Shown here: one piece after another, positions 26,422 to 34,631 of the stretch | How positions within the stretch are numbered: position 1 is the first letter of the stretch | How the letters are laid out: every line of letters starts with the position of its first letter | From: CAZRIZ01 sp050950465 | GTDB lineage: Bacteria > Patescibacteriota > Saccharimonadia > Saccharimonadales > Saccharimonadaceae | Direction of reading: 5' to 3' | NCBI GenBank assembly: GCA_050950465.1 | Contig: JBMNHQ010000002.1 | Coordinates: forward strand, 372,001-436,000 | DNA length: 64,000 nt | Program-made: the position numbers and the translations under genes | Notes under the pieces: model-generated | The model's database searches: none | Told to the model about the DNA's origin: nothing | Seen by the model: only the letters and a program-made list of their open reading frames with translations

Positions 26422-26438
26422 CCTTATATTGCTTAAGG
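26422..26438 (-). promoter_or_regulatory. Dyad operator of the first LRR gene
   Basis: CCTTA-N7-TAAGG. The same dyad, with flanking TAAAAT-type promoter sequence and the TAACCTTAAG block, occurs before the second LRR gene (28264-28280). Confidence 0.65.
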
Positions 26439-26557
26439 TTACTTACATTTTAACCTCACTATTAAGCTGCTGTCAAGTCATTGTTGTAAAAAACACAATA
26501 AAGATTGGCAGAAACCACCTTATTTACCTAGTAAGGTAATTTGAGTTTGACCTAATG

Positions 26558-28228
26558 CTATTTTTTGAAGTGGGCCTTACGTTGCTTAACTATAGCCAGA
26601 GCAATCGCGCCTAAACCAAGAGTGGCAATACTCAGAGTAATTGCGTTGTGGTTAGCTGTACTAACACCTGATTTTGGTGCGCCACCTAGAGTAAGCGTAT
26701 TCGAGTTGTATCGAGCTGAGAGTGTGCCTGAGAAGCAAACCGTCGTAGCCGGATCATCACTTGGCTGACGAGCACAGTTAAATTGAAAATCGGCAAATTT
26801 AGTTGGGGCTGCTTTTGATAAGTTAAACAACGAGAATTGATTAGTACCACTATCGTATTTAGCGTAAGTAGTATCTACGCTATTGGGCTGTATAGCTGTT
26901 CCATCAAACCGACGCAGCGGGTTAGTAACAGTGGCCGATGTGTCCACTACATTTATAAGTGCTTTCTGATCAGCAGCGCTGAAATAGGCCCATGGGTTGC
27001 TAGAACTTTGAATCACCTGATAAATCGCAGCTATACTAGAGACATCAGAAATTCGGTTGGCTCTAAGATCAAGCTCATACAGTTTAGTTAAATGAGTCAG
27101 CACAGAGACGTCGGAAACCTGGTTACTATTAAGGCCAAGAGCCTCTAGATTAGTTAACCCAGCCAATGGGGAGATGTCAGAGATTTGGTTTTCATTAAGA
27201 TAGAGATTGGTCAAGTTGGTTAAGCCAGCTAAGACAGAAATGTCTGAAAGCGGGTTAACACTAACATCAAGTAATGTCAAATTGTTTAGACCAGCCAGTG
27301 GGGAGATGTCAGAGATTTGGTTTTTATCGAGATAGAGCCAGTCTAAATTAGTTAAGTTAGTCAGCGGTGTAATATCGGAAACTTGGTTAGTAGAAAGACT
27401 AAGATATCGTAAATTAATCAAACCAGCTAGAAAAGATGTGTCAGCAACATTGCAGTATCCAAGATCAAGATCTTCTAGCTTAACCAATCCAGCTACGACG
27501 GCTGGATTAGAAACTTGATTACCGCCGAGAAAAAGAACTTCTAAGTTAATCAACCCAGCTAAGTCAGATATATCGGAAATTTGGTTACCGCCAAGATAAA
27601 GACGGATTAGATTGGTCAATCCAGTTAGAGCAGTAATGTCAGAGATTTGGTTTTCTTCAAGATCAAGCTCTGTTAATTTGGTCAAACTAGTCAACGGTGT
27701 AATATCGACAACATTATTATAATAAATACTTAATTCTTCTAGATTAGATAAGCTAGCTAACGGAGTAATATCAACTATGTTGTTGTGTTCTAGATACACA
27801 TTAGCTAATTGTTGAATATATTCTACGCCGATTAAGTTTACTATATCACTACTATAACCAAGCAGGATGGGTGATAAAACTTTGATATCAGCAAACGTAA
27901 CGTCAGTCGCAGCTGTTGCACCCGAAACAATCACGCCTTTTAGATGCAGGTCTGGTATACAAACCACATCAGCATCGGCTGCTGCGGCTGGAGCTTTGAG
28001 GATAACTTGAGTCTTATTCGGATCAACTACATCGGAATACCTATCACCGAAATCAGCGATTAGCTTGTCGTAGCTATCTTGGGTAGCGGCTATACAAGTA
28101 CCCCCTAGCGTTTCAGCCCCAACTGGTTCTGATTTAATAAAAACTGGTAATAACAGTGCTAAACCAAGCACGCCAATACCAAAACGAAGCATCTTATGAC
28201 GCTTTAAACTCGCAGGTTTTTGAAGCAT
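26558..28228 (-). CDS. Second LRR surface protein, internalin-like
   Basis: 556 residues with a signal segment (about 12-38, ending VGAETLGG) and the same two-cysteine cap as its neighbour (GGTCIAAT; VVCIPD). About 12 repeats of 22 residues follow (LTNLTxLYLxxNQISDISPLAG, about 130-400), then a shorter beta region with two cysteines and a C-terminal membrane helix before KQRKAHFKK. It lacks the long stalk of the other LRR protein. Gene duplication followed by stalk change is likely. Separate promoter with the same operator. Confidence 0.85.
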   Translation of the reverse strand: MLQKPASLKRHKMLRFGIGVLGLALLLPVFIKSEPVGAETLGGTCIAATQDSYDKLIADFGDRYSDVVDPNKTQVILKAPAAAADADVVCIPDLHLKGVIVSGATAATDVTFADIKVLSPILLGYSSDIVNLIGVEYIQQLANVYLEHNNIVDITPLASLSNLEELSIYYNNVVDITPLTSLTKLTELDLEENQISDITALTGLTNLIRLYLGGNQISDISDLAGLINLEVLFLGGNQVSNPAVVAGLVKLEDLDLGYCNVADTSFLAGLINLRYLSLSTNQVSDITPLTNLTNLDWLYLDKNQISDISPLAGLNNLTLLDVSVNPLSDISVLAGLTNLTNLYLNENQISDISPLAGLTNLEALGLNSNQVSDVSVLTHLTKLYELDLRANRISDVSSIAAIYQVIQSSSNPWAYFSAADQKALINVVDTSATVTNPLRRFDGTAIQPNSVDTTYAKYDSGTNQFSLFNLSKAAPTKFADFQFNCARQPSDDPATTVCFSGTLSARYNSNTLTLGGAPKSGVSTANHNAITLSIATLGLGAIALAIVKQRKAHFKK

Positions 28229-28263
28229 GTCTCCCCTTTTTGCTAATTATATTCAACTTCACC

Positions 28264-28280
28264 CCTTAAAGTTCTTAAGG
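28264..28280 (-). promoter_or_regulatory. Dyad operator of the second LRR gene
   Basis: CCTTA-N7-TAAGG in the same position relative to promoter and gene as at 26422-26438. Confidence 0.65.
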
Positions 28281-28329
28281 TTAATTTTATTTTACCCACT
28301 CTGGATCTTAAAAGCAAGCTCAATATTTA

Positions 28330-28480
28330 GCCAACAACAAACCGCCCAGTTTGGTCGAGAACCGAGCGGTTTTTAGCTGCTACGCGCCCACCCGTGGGGC
28401 GGATGTTTTTGAGCTAGTGTTTGTTTTTCCGTCGCTTGCAGAGACAGCGCCCCTGAAGCGTACCAGCTTATGCTTATTAT
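28330..28480. other. GC-rich hairpins without a gene
   Basis: Two plus-strand hairpins followed by T-runs (AACCGC..GCGGTTTTT near 28340-28375; a CGCCCA/TGGGGCG-type stem near 28388-28415) have no plus-strand gene before them. No ORF or known RNA was recognised. They may terminate readthrough towards the LRR locus or end an unseen small RNA. Confidence 0.3.
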
Positions 28481-28522
28481 AGCATGAAGGTTGACATGAA
28501 AGTCAAGAACAATTCTCTACTA

Positions 28523-28638
28523 TTTACAAATACATTAACTTATGATATAATGGAAAAATGGGCGTCGCATAGATAAAGAATGCGACGTTTTGTTAGCCGC
28601 TAGCTTAACTAGCGAATATATTTTATGGAGGTGTTGTT
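28523..28638 (+). promoter_or_regulatory. Promoter and two-hairpin leader of the 28639 gene
   Basis: TTTACA (28523-28528), 17-base spacer, TATAAT (28546-28551). The leader holds CGTCGCAT/ATGCGACG followed by TTTT (about 28562-28593), which looks like an intrinsic terminator inside the leader. A second stem CGCTAG/CTAGCG follows, then a GGAGG site. Confidence 0.65.
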
Positions 28639-28914
28639 ATGTATAGCATAGCAATCAAAGGCGGGTCACCTGAAATGACCAAGATGCTACAACTCAGCCT
28701 ATCTAGGCTGATCGCAGGCGGTAAACCAGAGCATCTGCAATTCCTCACCAGCAACGACACCCTGTTCGATGTCTTTGATGCTCAAATTACTGTAGCCCGA
28801 GACCTACTGCGAGGACCGCTAAGTATCACTGGACTAGACATTTTTGGTCGATTCTGCAGCGTTGAATTCTGCCCTCCGGGTAATCAAGGAACGGCCAGTT
28901 CCTATGATAACTAA
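28639..28914 (+). CDS. Small protein of unknown function
   Basis: 91 residues behind a strong ATGGAGGTG site. Soluble, with an N-terminal beta start (MYSIAIKGG), two helices and a C-terminal DIFGRFCSVEFCPPGN segment containing two cysteines. No family recognised. Own promoter, attenuator-like leader and terminator. Confidence 0.65.
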   Translation: MYSIAIKGGSPEMTKMLQLSLSRLIAGGKPEHLQFLTSNDTLFDVFDAQITVARDLLRGPLSITGLDIFGRFCSVEFCPPGNQGTASSYDN

Positions 28915-28920
28915 TCCAGA

Positions 28921-28948
28921 CCTCGCCTACGGGCGAGGTTCTTTTTAT
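28921..28948 (+). terminator. Terminator after the 28639 gene
   Basis: CCTCGCC, loop TAC, GGGCGAGG, then TTCTTTTT. Confidence 0.88.
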
Positions 28949-28972
28949 TATTTACGGTTAACTTAGGCTCTC

Positions 28973-30289
28973 TTAAGCAGTAGGGTTGGCTAATTTGCCC
29001 AAGAATATTACTTGCTGGCTATCTTTGTCAATAATCATGAAAACGAACGGGTGATCAGCAATGAATTTTTTACTAGGTTCTTCTTCTACCATAGCTATAT
29101 CCTTCATGACAATCGCCGTAACTGCCGCCGCCTCTGTACCTTTTTCATCAACTTCAATCATGGCTTTGTGCTCAACGTCACTGATAAAGGGCTTAGGGCA
29201 TTGTTCGGGATTTAATTTCTCAAAATTAGCCTCATCACTAAATGCCTCTTTGATACCCAAATTTTTCAAATGCCCCACTAACTCATCTGGGTGATATTCA
29301 ATCTTAAGTTTCGGTAGCACCACATCCACTTCACTTGGCTCAACTTCACTAAGCCATTTTTGTAAATTTTCGTTATTTAACTGTTCTTCAAGACGTAATA
29401 TGTTCTTATCCTTTGGTAAAATCGCAACGAACTCAAACGAACTATCTTTATATGGGAGTTTAACTAACTGCATAACATCATTTTCTGTATAATCAATGTT
29501 CTTAAAGCTTTTTGGCATCATATCAGCCTCAACTTTTGAACCATCCGAACGGGTAAAATCACGCTTGTGGGTGTCTTCTGCTTTAAACTCAGTCAGCCAA
29601 TCAGCCTTGAAGTGAATTGCGTTTACTAGGACCAATTTAGTCAGCGGACCAAGTGGTTGATTTTCCGACAAGATGCTATTAATTTTATGGTTAGTCTTAT
29701 CGTCCACCCACTTATTGATTCGCTTATTTGTTTCTAAGGAGCTAAAATCAACCGAAGTCGCCTCGCCCTTATAAACCTGAACAATAGTATCCTGAAAACT
29801 CTCTTTGGGTGGGCAGTAGTCTTGACGCACCCAAATTGAATTAGCTATTTGGAACTTACCATCAGCTGTTAGGTCATCGTACTGGTTTTTAAAAGCCTGG
29901 TGACGCAAATCGTCAGTAGTAGCATTACCAAACACGCTAGCAATTTCTTTGGCAGTTTGCCCATCAGCACCCTCATAAACCATACCAAAAGCAGTTGAGA
30001 TGCTATACGGAGAAAAAACTAAATTTTGATCACCAGCTTGACGTTCGGGTAGTCGTTGATATAAATCAAAACCAAATTTATTATTGCGAACAACTAATTT
30101 TTGTTTCGCCTCATCTAGATTTTGCGGATCAACATCAACCACTGGCACACTGGGTGTTTGTGACGGGGCCTCGGGAGCCGGTTTACGCAGCAGCATCCAC
30201 GAGATAATCACACCACCCAATAGAACAATTACTAACAAGATGATGATTAGTGTTTTCTTCTTTTTATTAAGAGGGTCTTTTACTTCCAC
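28973..30289 (-). CDS. Serpin, membrane-anchored, probably inhibitory
   Basis: 438 residues from GTG 30289 behind AAGGAG. The N-terminal membrane anchor (about 13-33) is followed by a Pro-rich spacer and a full serpin fold: NLVFSPYSISTAFGMVYEGA, LVLVNAIHFKADW and the reactive-centre hinge EVDEKGTEAAAVTAI. The small-residue hinge GTEAAAVT indicates an inhibitory serpin. HPFVFMIIDKDSQQVIFLGK closes the fold. The target protease is unknown; it would act outside the cell on host or competitor proteases. Confidence 0.93.
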   Translation of the reverse strand: MEVKDPLNKKKKTLIIILLVIVLLGGVIISWMLLRKPAPEAPSQTPSVPVVDVDPQNLDEAKQKLVVRNNKFGFDLYQRLPERQAGDQNLVFSPYSISTAFGMVYEGADGQTAKEIASVFGNATTDDLRHQAFKNQYDDLTADGKFQIANSIWVRQDYCPPKESFQDTIVQVYKGEATSVDFSSLETNKRINKWVDDKTNHKINSILSENQPLGPLTKLVLVNAIHFKADWLTEFKAEDTHKRDFTRSDGSKVEADMMPKSFKNIDYTENDVMQLVKLPYKDSSFEFVAILPKDKNILRLEEQLNNENLQKWLSEVEPSEVDVVLPKLKIEYHPDELVGHLKNLGIKEAFSDEANFEKLNPEQCPKPFISDVEHKAMIEVDEKGTEAAAVTAIVMKDIAMVEEEPSKKFIADHPFVFMIIDKDSQQVIFLGKLANPTA

Positions 30290-30318
30290 TAGTAATCTCC
30301 TTTTTTACTTAGTCTTAT

Positions 30319-31161
30319 TTATATATCGTTTTTGTGATCAGCCAAAAATGGTGGGTAGTCATCTAATTCAGCAGCTAACTCCTGCGCTGAAAATGATCGT
30401 TTTAACTTTAACTCCACCCATTTACCATCCTCGGGTGAATTCTTCATATCAGACGGATAAACAATCCGGCGCCAACGAATACTTTTGGAAACTTCAGTTG
30501 GGTTATAGGGGTTAACTCGAGAATAATGCACGATCGAGGCGTTGGTCAACTTAAATCTTTCTTTAACACTCGGCTTCATCCAATCTTCTGGTAAAAGCCA
30601 CTCGATTGCATAGCAGGCCGCTCGAATCATATGACCATGCGCCACCACTAAAACTCGCTGACCAGAATGATTGCGACGAATTGAATCTTGGAATGAACGA
30701 TAACGCCAAAAAACGTCTTGCATACTCTCAGCCGTATTAATACGAGCATACCACGGACTAACACTGAGCGTTTTCATATCCTCGGAAGTCAAATCAGTAT
30801 TTTGCGCCCAAGTCCCTAGCCCACCAAAATAGCGCTCAATAATGCGATCGTCAATCACCCAGCGATCACCCCCCAGATGACTAGCAGTTTCCCGAGCGCG
30901 TAAAAACGGTGACACAAACATGCCATCAAATGAATCAGCCCCGCCCATTTCAAAATCCAACCAGTCACGCGCCCTCTCAGCCTGAGCAATACCCTTCTTA
31001 GTCAAGCGCTGTTGCCAGTCAGGGCGATTAGCAATTTCTTGATGAAATGGCGCAATCTCTCCCAGTCTTTCAGCCTGCTGAACAATATTCGCCTCACTTT
31101 CACCGTGGCGAACAAAAACTAAATCGTTTGGCATCTCTAGCCCACTCGGTCGATGTGCCAT
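30319..31161 (-). CDS. Histidine phosphatase family (phosphoglycerate mutase-like)
   Basis: 280 residues. The catalytic motif FVRHGESEAN lies near the N-terminus, with a partner Arg in SPFLRARETA and the second His in VVAHGHMIRAACYA. The family hydrolyses phosphate esters. The extra C-terminal part of about 80 residues after the core is unrecognised. The start could be 31161 or ATG 31134. It may be the glycolytic mutase or a broad phosphatase; enolase is 2 kb away. Confidence 0.85.
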   Translation of the reverse strand: MAHRPSGLEMPNDLVFVRHGESEANIVQQAERLGEIAPFHQEIANRPDWQQRLTKKGIAQAERARDWLDFEMGGADSFDGMFVSPFLRARETASHLGGDRWVIDDRIIERYFGGLGTWAQNTDLTSEDMKTLSVSPWYARINTAESMQDVFWRYRSFQDSIRRNHSGQRVLVVAHGHMIRAACYAIEWLLPEDWMKPSVKERFKLTNASIVHYSRVNPYNPTEVSKSIRWRRIVYPSDMKNSPEDGKWVELKLKRSFSAQELAAELDDYPPFLADHKNDI

Positions 31162-31301
31162 ATATACAATTTATTTTATCACAAATCATTTACGCTTGCA
31201 CAATAGTATTTTATGTAGTCTAATAAACACGGCACAGACAGCACCTTACTAATGGAAAACCATGCCGCCTGAGCACAGATTCGTCTGGTATTAATCAAAC
31301 G

Positions 31302-31541
31302 ATGTTTGTCAGCACAATTCGACCATATTATCTTCTAATCCATTACAAGCAAAACTACGCCGGCTCTGATAATATTGGCATGGACAGTACTGTGACCATG
31401 GATATCTTCTATAGAAAGAGGGCAAAGAGAATTACTGCCATAATAGACGATTGCTTTATTGATGTCGAAGAACAGGGGAAAAAAGACCGTATAGATACGA
31501 TTGAGTATTGTCAAAAATCATCCCGCCCTCAAAAGCCTTGA
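31302..31541 (+). CDS. Possible small protein, unknown
   Basis: 79 codons. Support: a promoter-like TTGCAC-N17-TCTAAT upstream (near 31195-31223) and a clear terminator 60 bases downstream. Against: no good Shine-Dalgarno and no recognisable domain. A later ATG (near 31380) is an alternative start. It may instead be a non-coding transcript. Confidence 0.3.
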   Translation: MFVSTIRPYYLLIHYKQNYAGSDNIGMDSTVTMDIFYRKRAKRITAIIDDCFIDVEEQGKKDRIDTIEYCQKSSRPQKP

Positions 31542-31603
31542 GGAGTAGGACTAAAGTATAATCGACTAGTTGGTGCTGCAAAATATCAAAGTCCTAAAAT
31601 ACT

Positions 31604-31632
31604 AAACCACCCTACACATGGGTGGTTTTATT
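31604..31632 (+). terminator. Terminator
   Basis: AAACCACCC / GGGTGGTTT followed by TATTT. Confidence 0.8.
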
Positions 31633-31655
31633 TCGTTACTATAATACACCATATC

Positions 31656-31684
31656 TTGACTATAAACTCATTTAATAGTATAAT
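31656..31684 (+). promoter_or_regulatory. Promoter of the 31747 gene
   Basis: TTGACT (31656-31661), 17-base spacer, TATAAT (31679-31684). The leader includes AAGTACCTT pairing with AGGACTT, followed by a repeated ACTTAGTAG unit up to the AGGAGG site. Confidence 0.8.
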
Positions 31685-31746
31685 AAGGACAAGTACCTTG
31701 ACATTTTAGGACTTAGTAGACTTAGTAGACTTAGGAGGATCTTAGT

Positions 31747-32523
31747 ATGATTACAGACAGGGCTCAATCACGTACACTTGACGACTTTAGGAGCAAGGCT
31801 ATCGAATACATTGGAGGAGATGGCGAATTTCAACAAATTATCCGCTACTCAGAACCTCGTTTTAACAACTTTTCGGAGCAAAATCGTCCTTTGCCGGAAG
31901 CACTATATCGGATGGAACAAATCATATCCGATATTGGCAGAGTATTGCCAATAGCAAAATCCAATCACGTAATTACCGGACAGGATGAGATAAGTGAACT
32001 ATCGGTATGGTACACCGAAGGATGGATGAGAAAAGATTGTCTTCCCGACAGCACAAAGATCCCAATCATCCAACGCCCTACTGAGGGTAGTCGTGAGGCA
32101 GACCGACCGATAAAACTTCGGCGCTACGCAGCACTGATATATAACCTATACTCAACAGAATCCCTTTCTAGTATGCCGGCAGGAAATATGTACTTAGAGT
32201 TATATTGCTCCCGCACCGAGGCTTACGACAACCTTTTAGCAGCCCTTGAGGCTAAAAGATCGGCTATCTGGGCTGTATATGAAGAAGAACTGAGAAAAAT
32301 TGATTCAGACAGGGCGCACTCCATCTTAAGCTTAAGTGGTGAGAACATGGCCCTTACAGTGTTATCAAATCCAAGAATGGATTTTATAGCAGAAGAAGGC
32401 GAGCCCGATGAGTGGAAGAATCGAAACAGCTTGGTTGGACAAGCCCTGAAAAACTTCCCGCCCACTCAGGAGGCAATTAAGAATTACAAGAAGTTGCTCG
32501 AAGGGTTAGTAAAAAATTCTTAA
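31747..32523 (+). CDS. Protein of unknown function
   Basis: 258 residues behind an AGGAGG site. Soluble and mostly helical, with a Tyr-rich middle (LRRYAALIYNLYSTESL), no signal peptide and no membrane helix. No catalytic motif or family recognised. Own promoter, leader and terminator. Confidence 0.75.
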   Translation: MITDRAQSRTLDDFRSKAIEYIGGDGEFQQIIRYSEPRFNNFSEQNRPLPEALYRMEQIISDIGRVLPIAKSNHVITGQDEISELSVWYTEGWMRKDCLPDSTKIPIIQRPTEGSREADRPIKLRRYAALIYNLYSTESLSSMPAGNMYLELYCSRTEAYDNLLAALEAKRSAIWAVYEEELRKIDSDRAHSILSLSGENMALTVLSNPRMDFIAEEGEPDEWKNRNSLVGQALKNFPPTQEAIKNYKKLLEGLVKNS

Positions 32524-32552
32524 AGTCGACACATCTTAGTTCTAAAAACTAG

Positions 32553-32580
32553 ACCACCTTGTTATACCGAGGTGGTTTTT
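32553..32580 (+). terminator. Terminator after the 31747 gene
   Basis: ACCACCT / AGGTGGT followed by TTTT. Confidence 0.8.
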
Positions 32581-32595
32581 AATTGCAAAAAATAA

Positions 32596-32622
32596 AAAAG
32601 CAGGCTTAGTCGCCTGCTTTTT
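32596..32622 (-). terminator. Terminator after the 32625 gene
   Basis: AAAAGCAGGC / GCCTGCTTTT stem; on the minus strand a long T-rich stretch follows. Confidence 0.85.
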
Positions 32623-32624
32623 AG

Positions 32625-33116
32625 CTAGTCCACGCGAATGAAAAGTGGCAGTAAGTTAGGATTTCCGTTCTCTAGCTGCTCCAGTGCCCGTTCGTAGTAC
32701 TTTTCATTAGTCCAGTGATGTCTTATTTCATTAACCAGTCTCGCCTCAGTGTTATCCTCGGGCGCAGCCCGCCCTGATAAAAGATCGTTCAACTGAGCAA
32801 CAGCGACCTGTTCATCTTCATCTTCTTTGCCCGACATCCATTCGGTATCCAACTGAGAAAGGCCCTTAGTGACCTCCTGCAGCCGACTTTCAACGTCCCG
32901 TCGCGCCAACTCTATGACTCTAAGACGAATCTCAAGTGGAGAAAGAGCGGGATGCTTACGATAAACTACCCGACGAAGCCGCGACAATCGTCCAGTCTCC
33001 TGTTGCCAAAACTTGTTTAAGGCTTCCTTGACAATAAAGTCAGCACCAGCAAAAGTATTTAGCACGCTACTCTGCGCAGGCGTTGTTCCGCCCATCATCA
33101 TCATTTCTAAACCCAT
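32625..33116 (-). CDS. Helical protein of unknown function
   Basis: 163 residues with AAAGGAGG upstream. Predicted almost entirely helical and Arg/Glu-rich (RLSRLRRVVYRKHPALSPLEIRLRVIELARRDVESRL). It starts with a Met/Gly-rich stretch. No membrane segment and no family recognised. Monocistronic, with a hairpin in its leader. Confidence 0.7.
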   Translation of the reverse strand: MGLEMMMMGGTTPAQSSVLNTFAGADFIVKEALNKFWQQETGRLSRLRRVVYRKHPALSPLEIRLRVIELARRDVESRLQEVTKGLSQLDTEWMSGKEDEDEQVAVAQLNDLLSGRAAPEDNTEARLVNEIRHHWTNEKYYERALEQLENGNPNLLPLFIRVD

Positions 33117-33134
33117 TTTGTCCTCCTTTAATCT

Positions 33135-33174
33135 GACCGCGGTTAACTAGCTTTTCAAACAACTAGCCACGGTC
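33135..33174 (-). promoter_or_regulatory. Leader hairpin of the 32625 gene
   Basis: GACCGTGG and CCGCGGTC (minus-strand sense) pair with one G-U, and inside them CTAG pairs with CTAG. It lies just before the Shine-Dalgarno. Confidence 0.5.
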
Positions 33175-33302
33175 GAAGTATTTTTATTTGCTACAACCGT
33201 AGCTCTATCTTTCTATTTTATCAGAAAATATCCGTCTTGTCAAGCTTAGCGCTGTAAGGCAAACTGGTTTATAGCCTACACTAAAGATGTTAAAATAGGT
33301 AC

Positions 33303-34577
33303 ATGAGTAAATATATGATCAAACAAATTAAGGGTCGGCAAATCATCGATTCTCGGGGCAACCCAACAGTCGAAGCCGACGTTATATTAGGAGATGGTGC
33401 GCTCGGGCGAGCTGCCGTGCCGAGTGGTGCTTCAACTGGTTCACGCGAGGCACTAGAGTTGCGTGATGGTGGCAATGCTTGGATGGGTAAAGGTGTTCAG
33501 AAGGCCGTCAATAATATAAATGATATTATTGCACCCAATTTGATTGGTGCAGATGCCAGCAAACAGGCTGACTTAGACAAACAGCTAATCGAACTCGATG
33601 GTACGGAAGATAAATCCAAGCTAGGCGCTAATGCGATTTTGGCCGTTAGCTTAGCCTGCGCCAAGGCGGTCGCGACATCGAAAAAGACTCCACTTTACCG
33701 TTATATCTCCGAGATAGCTGGCACTGAAATGAGCCTACCAATGCCCATGATGAATGTCATGAACGGTGGTGCGCACGCTGCTGGTTCAAGTGATATCCAA
33801 GAATATATGATTATGCCAGTTGGCGCTTTGAACTTCACCGAAGTTATGCAAATCGGAACCGAAGTATTTCACCACTTAGGTAAGGTTCTAGCTAGCAAAG
33901 ACTACGCCACTACCGTTGGCGATGAAGGAGGTTACGCACCAAAATTAAAGCATGGTAATTTTGAGCCTCTAGAATTAATTTCGGAAGCCGTCAAAAACGC
34001 TGGTTATGAACTTGGTAAAGATGTAGTAATCGCCCTTGATATAGCCGCTACTGAGTTTTACGAGAATAATAAATACGAGTTAAAAACGGAAAAGAAATCG
34101 CTTTCTAGTAGCGAACTGACTCGTCTTTATACCGACTGGGTGGACGAGCTACCACTTGTGTCAATCGAAGATGGTCTGGCCGAGGGCGACTGGGATGGCT
34201 GGATTAAGTTAACATCAACTCTAGGACGTGATACTCAGTTAGTTGGTGACGATTTGTTAGTAACGAATCCAAAGCTTCTCCAAGAAGCAATCGATAAAAA
34301 AGCTTGTAATGCGATTTTGATTAAACCAAATCAAATCGGCACACTCACCGAAACTATCGCAGCTGTAAAATTAGCTAAGGCTAATAACTTCAACACCGTC
34401 ATGAGCCACCGCTCAGGCGAGACCGAAGACACCACTATCGCTCACTTGGCGGTTGGTCTTGGCACTGGTCAAATCAAAACTGGCTCACTCTCACGCACCG
34501 ACCGTGTTTGTAAATACAACGAGATTCTGCGCATCGCTGAAGAATCGCCAGAGCTAAAATTAACTAAGCCGTTTTAG
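33303..34577 (+). CDS. eno: Enolase
   Basis: 424 residues. SRGNPTVEADV at the N-terminus, the lid loop GASTGSREALELRDG, EYMIMPVGA, the catalytic/metal sites in ALDIAATEFY, SIEDGLAEGDWDGW and LVGDDLLVTN, and the signature LIKPNQIGTLTETI then SHRSGETEDTTIAHLAV. It converts 2-phosphoglycerate to phosphoenolpyruvate. TAAAAT lies 6 bases before the ATG and there is no Shine-Dalgarno, so the mRNA is probably leaderless. Confidence 0.97.
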   Translation: MSKYMIKQIKGRQIIDSRGNPTVEADVILGDGALGRAAVPSGASTGSREALELRDGGNAWMGKGVQKAVNNINDIIAPNLIGADASKQADLDKQLIELDGTEDKSKLGANAILAVSLACAKAVATSKKTPLYRYISEIAGTEMSLPMPMMNVMNGGAHAAGSSDIQEYMIMPVGALNFTEVMQIGTEVFHHLGKVLASKDYATTVGDEGGYAPKLKHGNFEPLELISEAVKNAGYELGKDVVIALDIAATEFYENNKYELKTEKKSLSSSELTRLYTDWVDELPLVSIEDGLAEGDWDGWIKLTSTLGRDTQLVGDDLLVTNPKLLQEAIDKKACNAILIKPNQIGTLTETIAAVKLAKANNFNTVMSHRSGETEDTTIAHLAVGLGTGQIKTGSLSRTDRVCKYNEILRIAEESPELKLTKPF

Positions 34578-34596
34578 CTAATTAAAACCATAGAAA

Positions 34597-34627
34597 AACC
34601 GCCCCCGTAATTGGGGACGGTTTTATT
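34597..34627. terminator. Bidirectional terminator between eno and the 34632 gene
   Basis: AACCG-CCCC / GGGG-CGGTT stem flanked by A-run and T-run. Confidence 0.8.
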
Positions 34628-34631
34628 TGAA

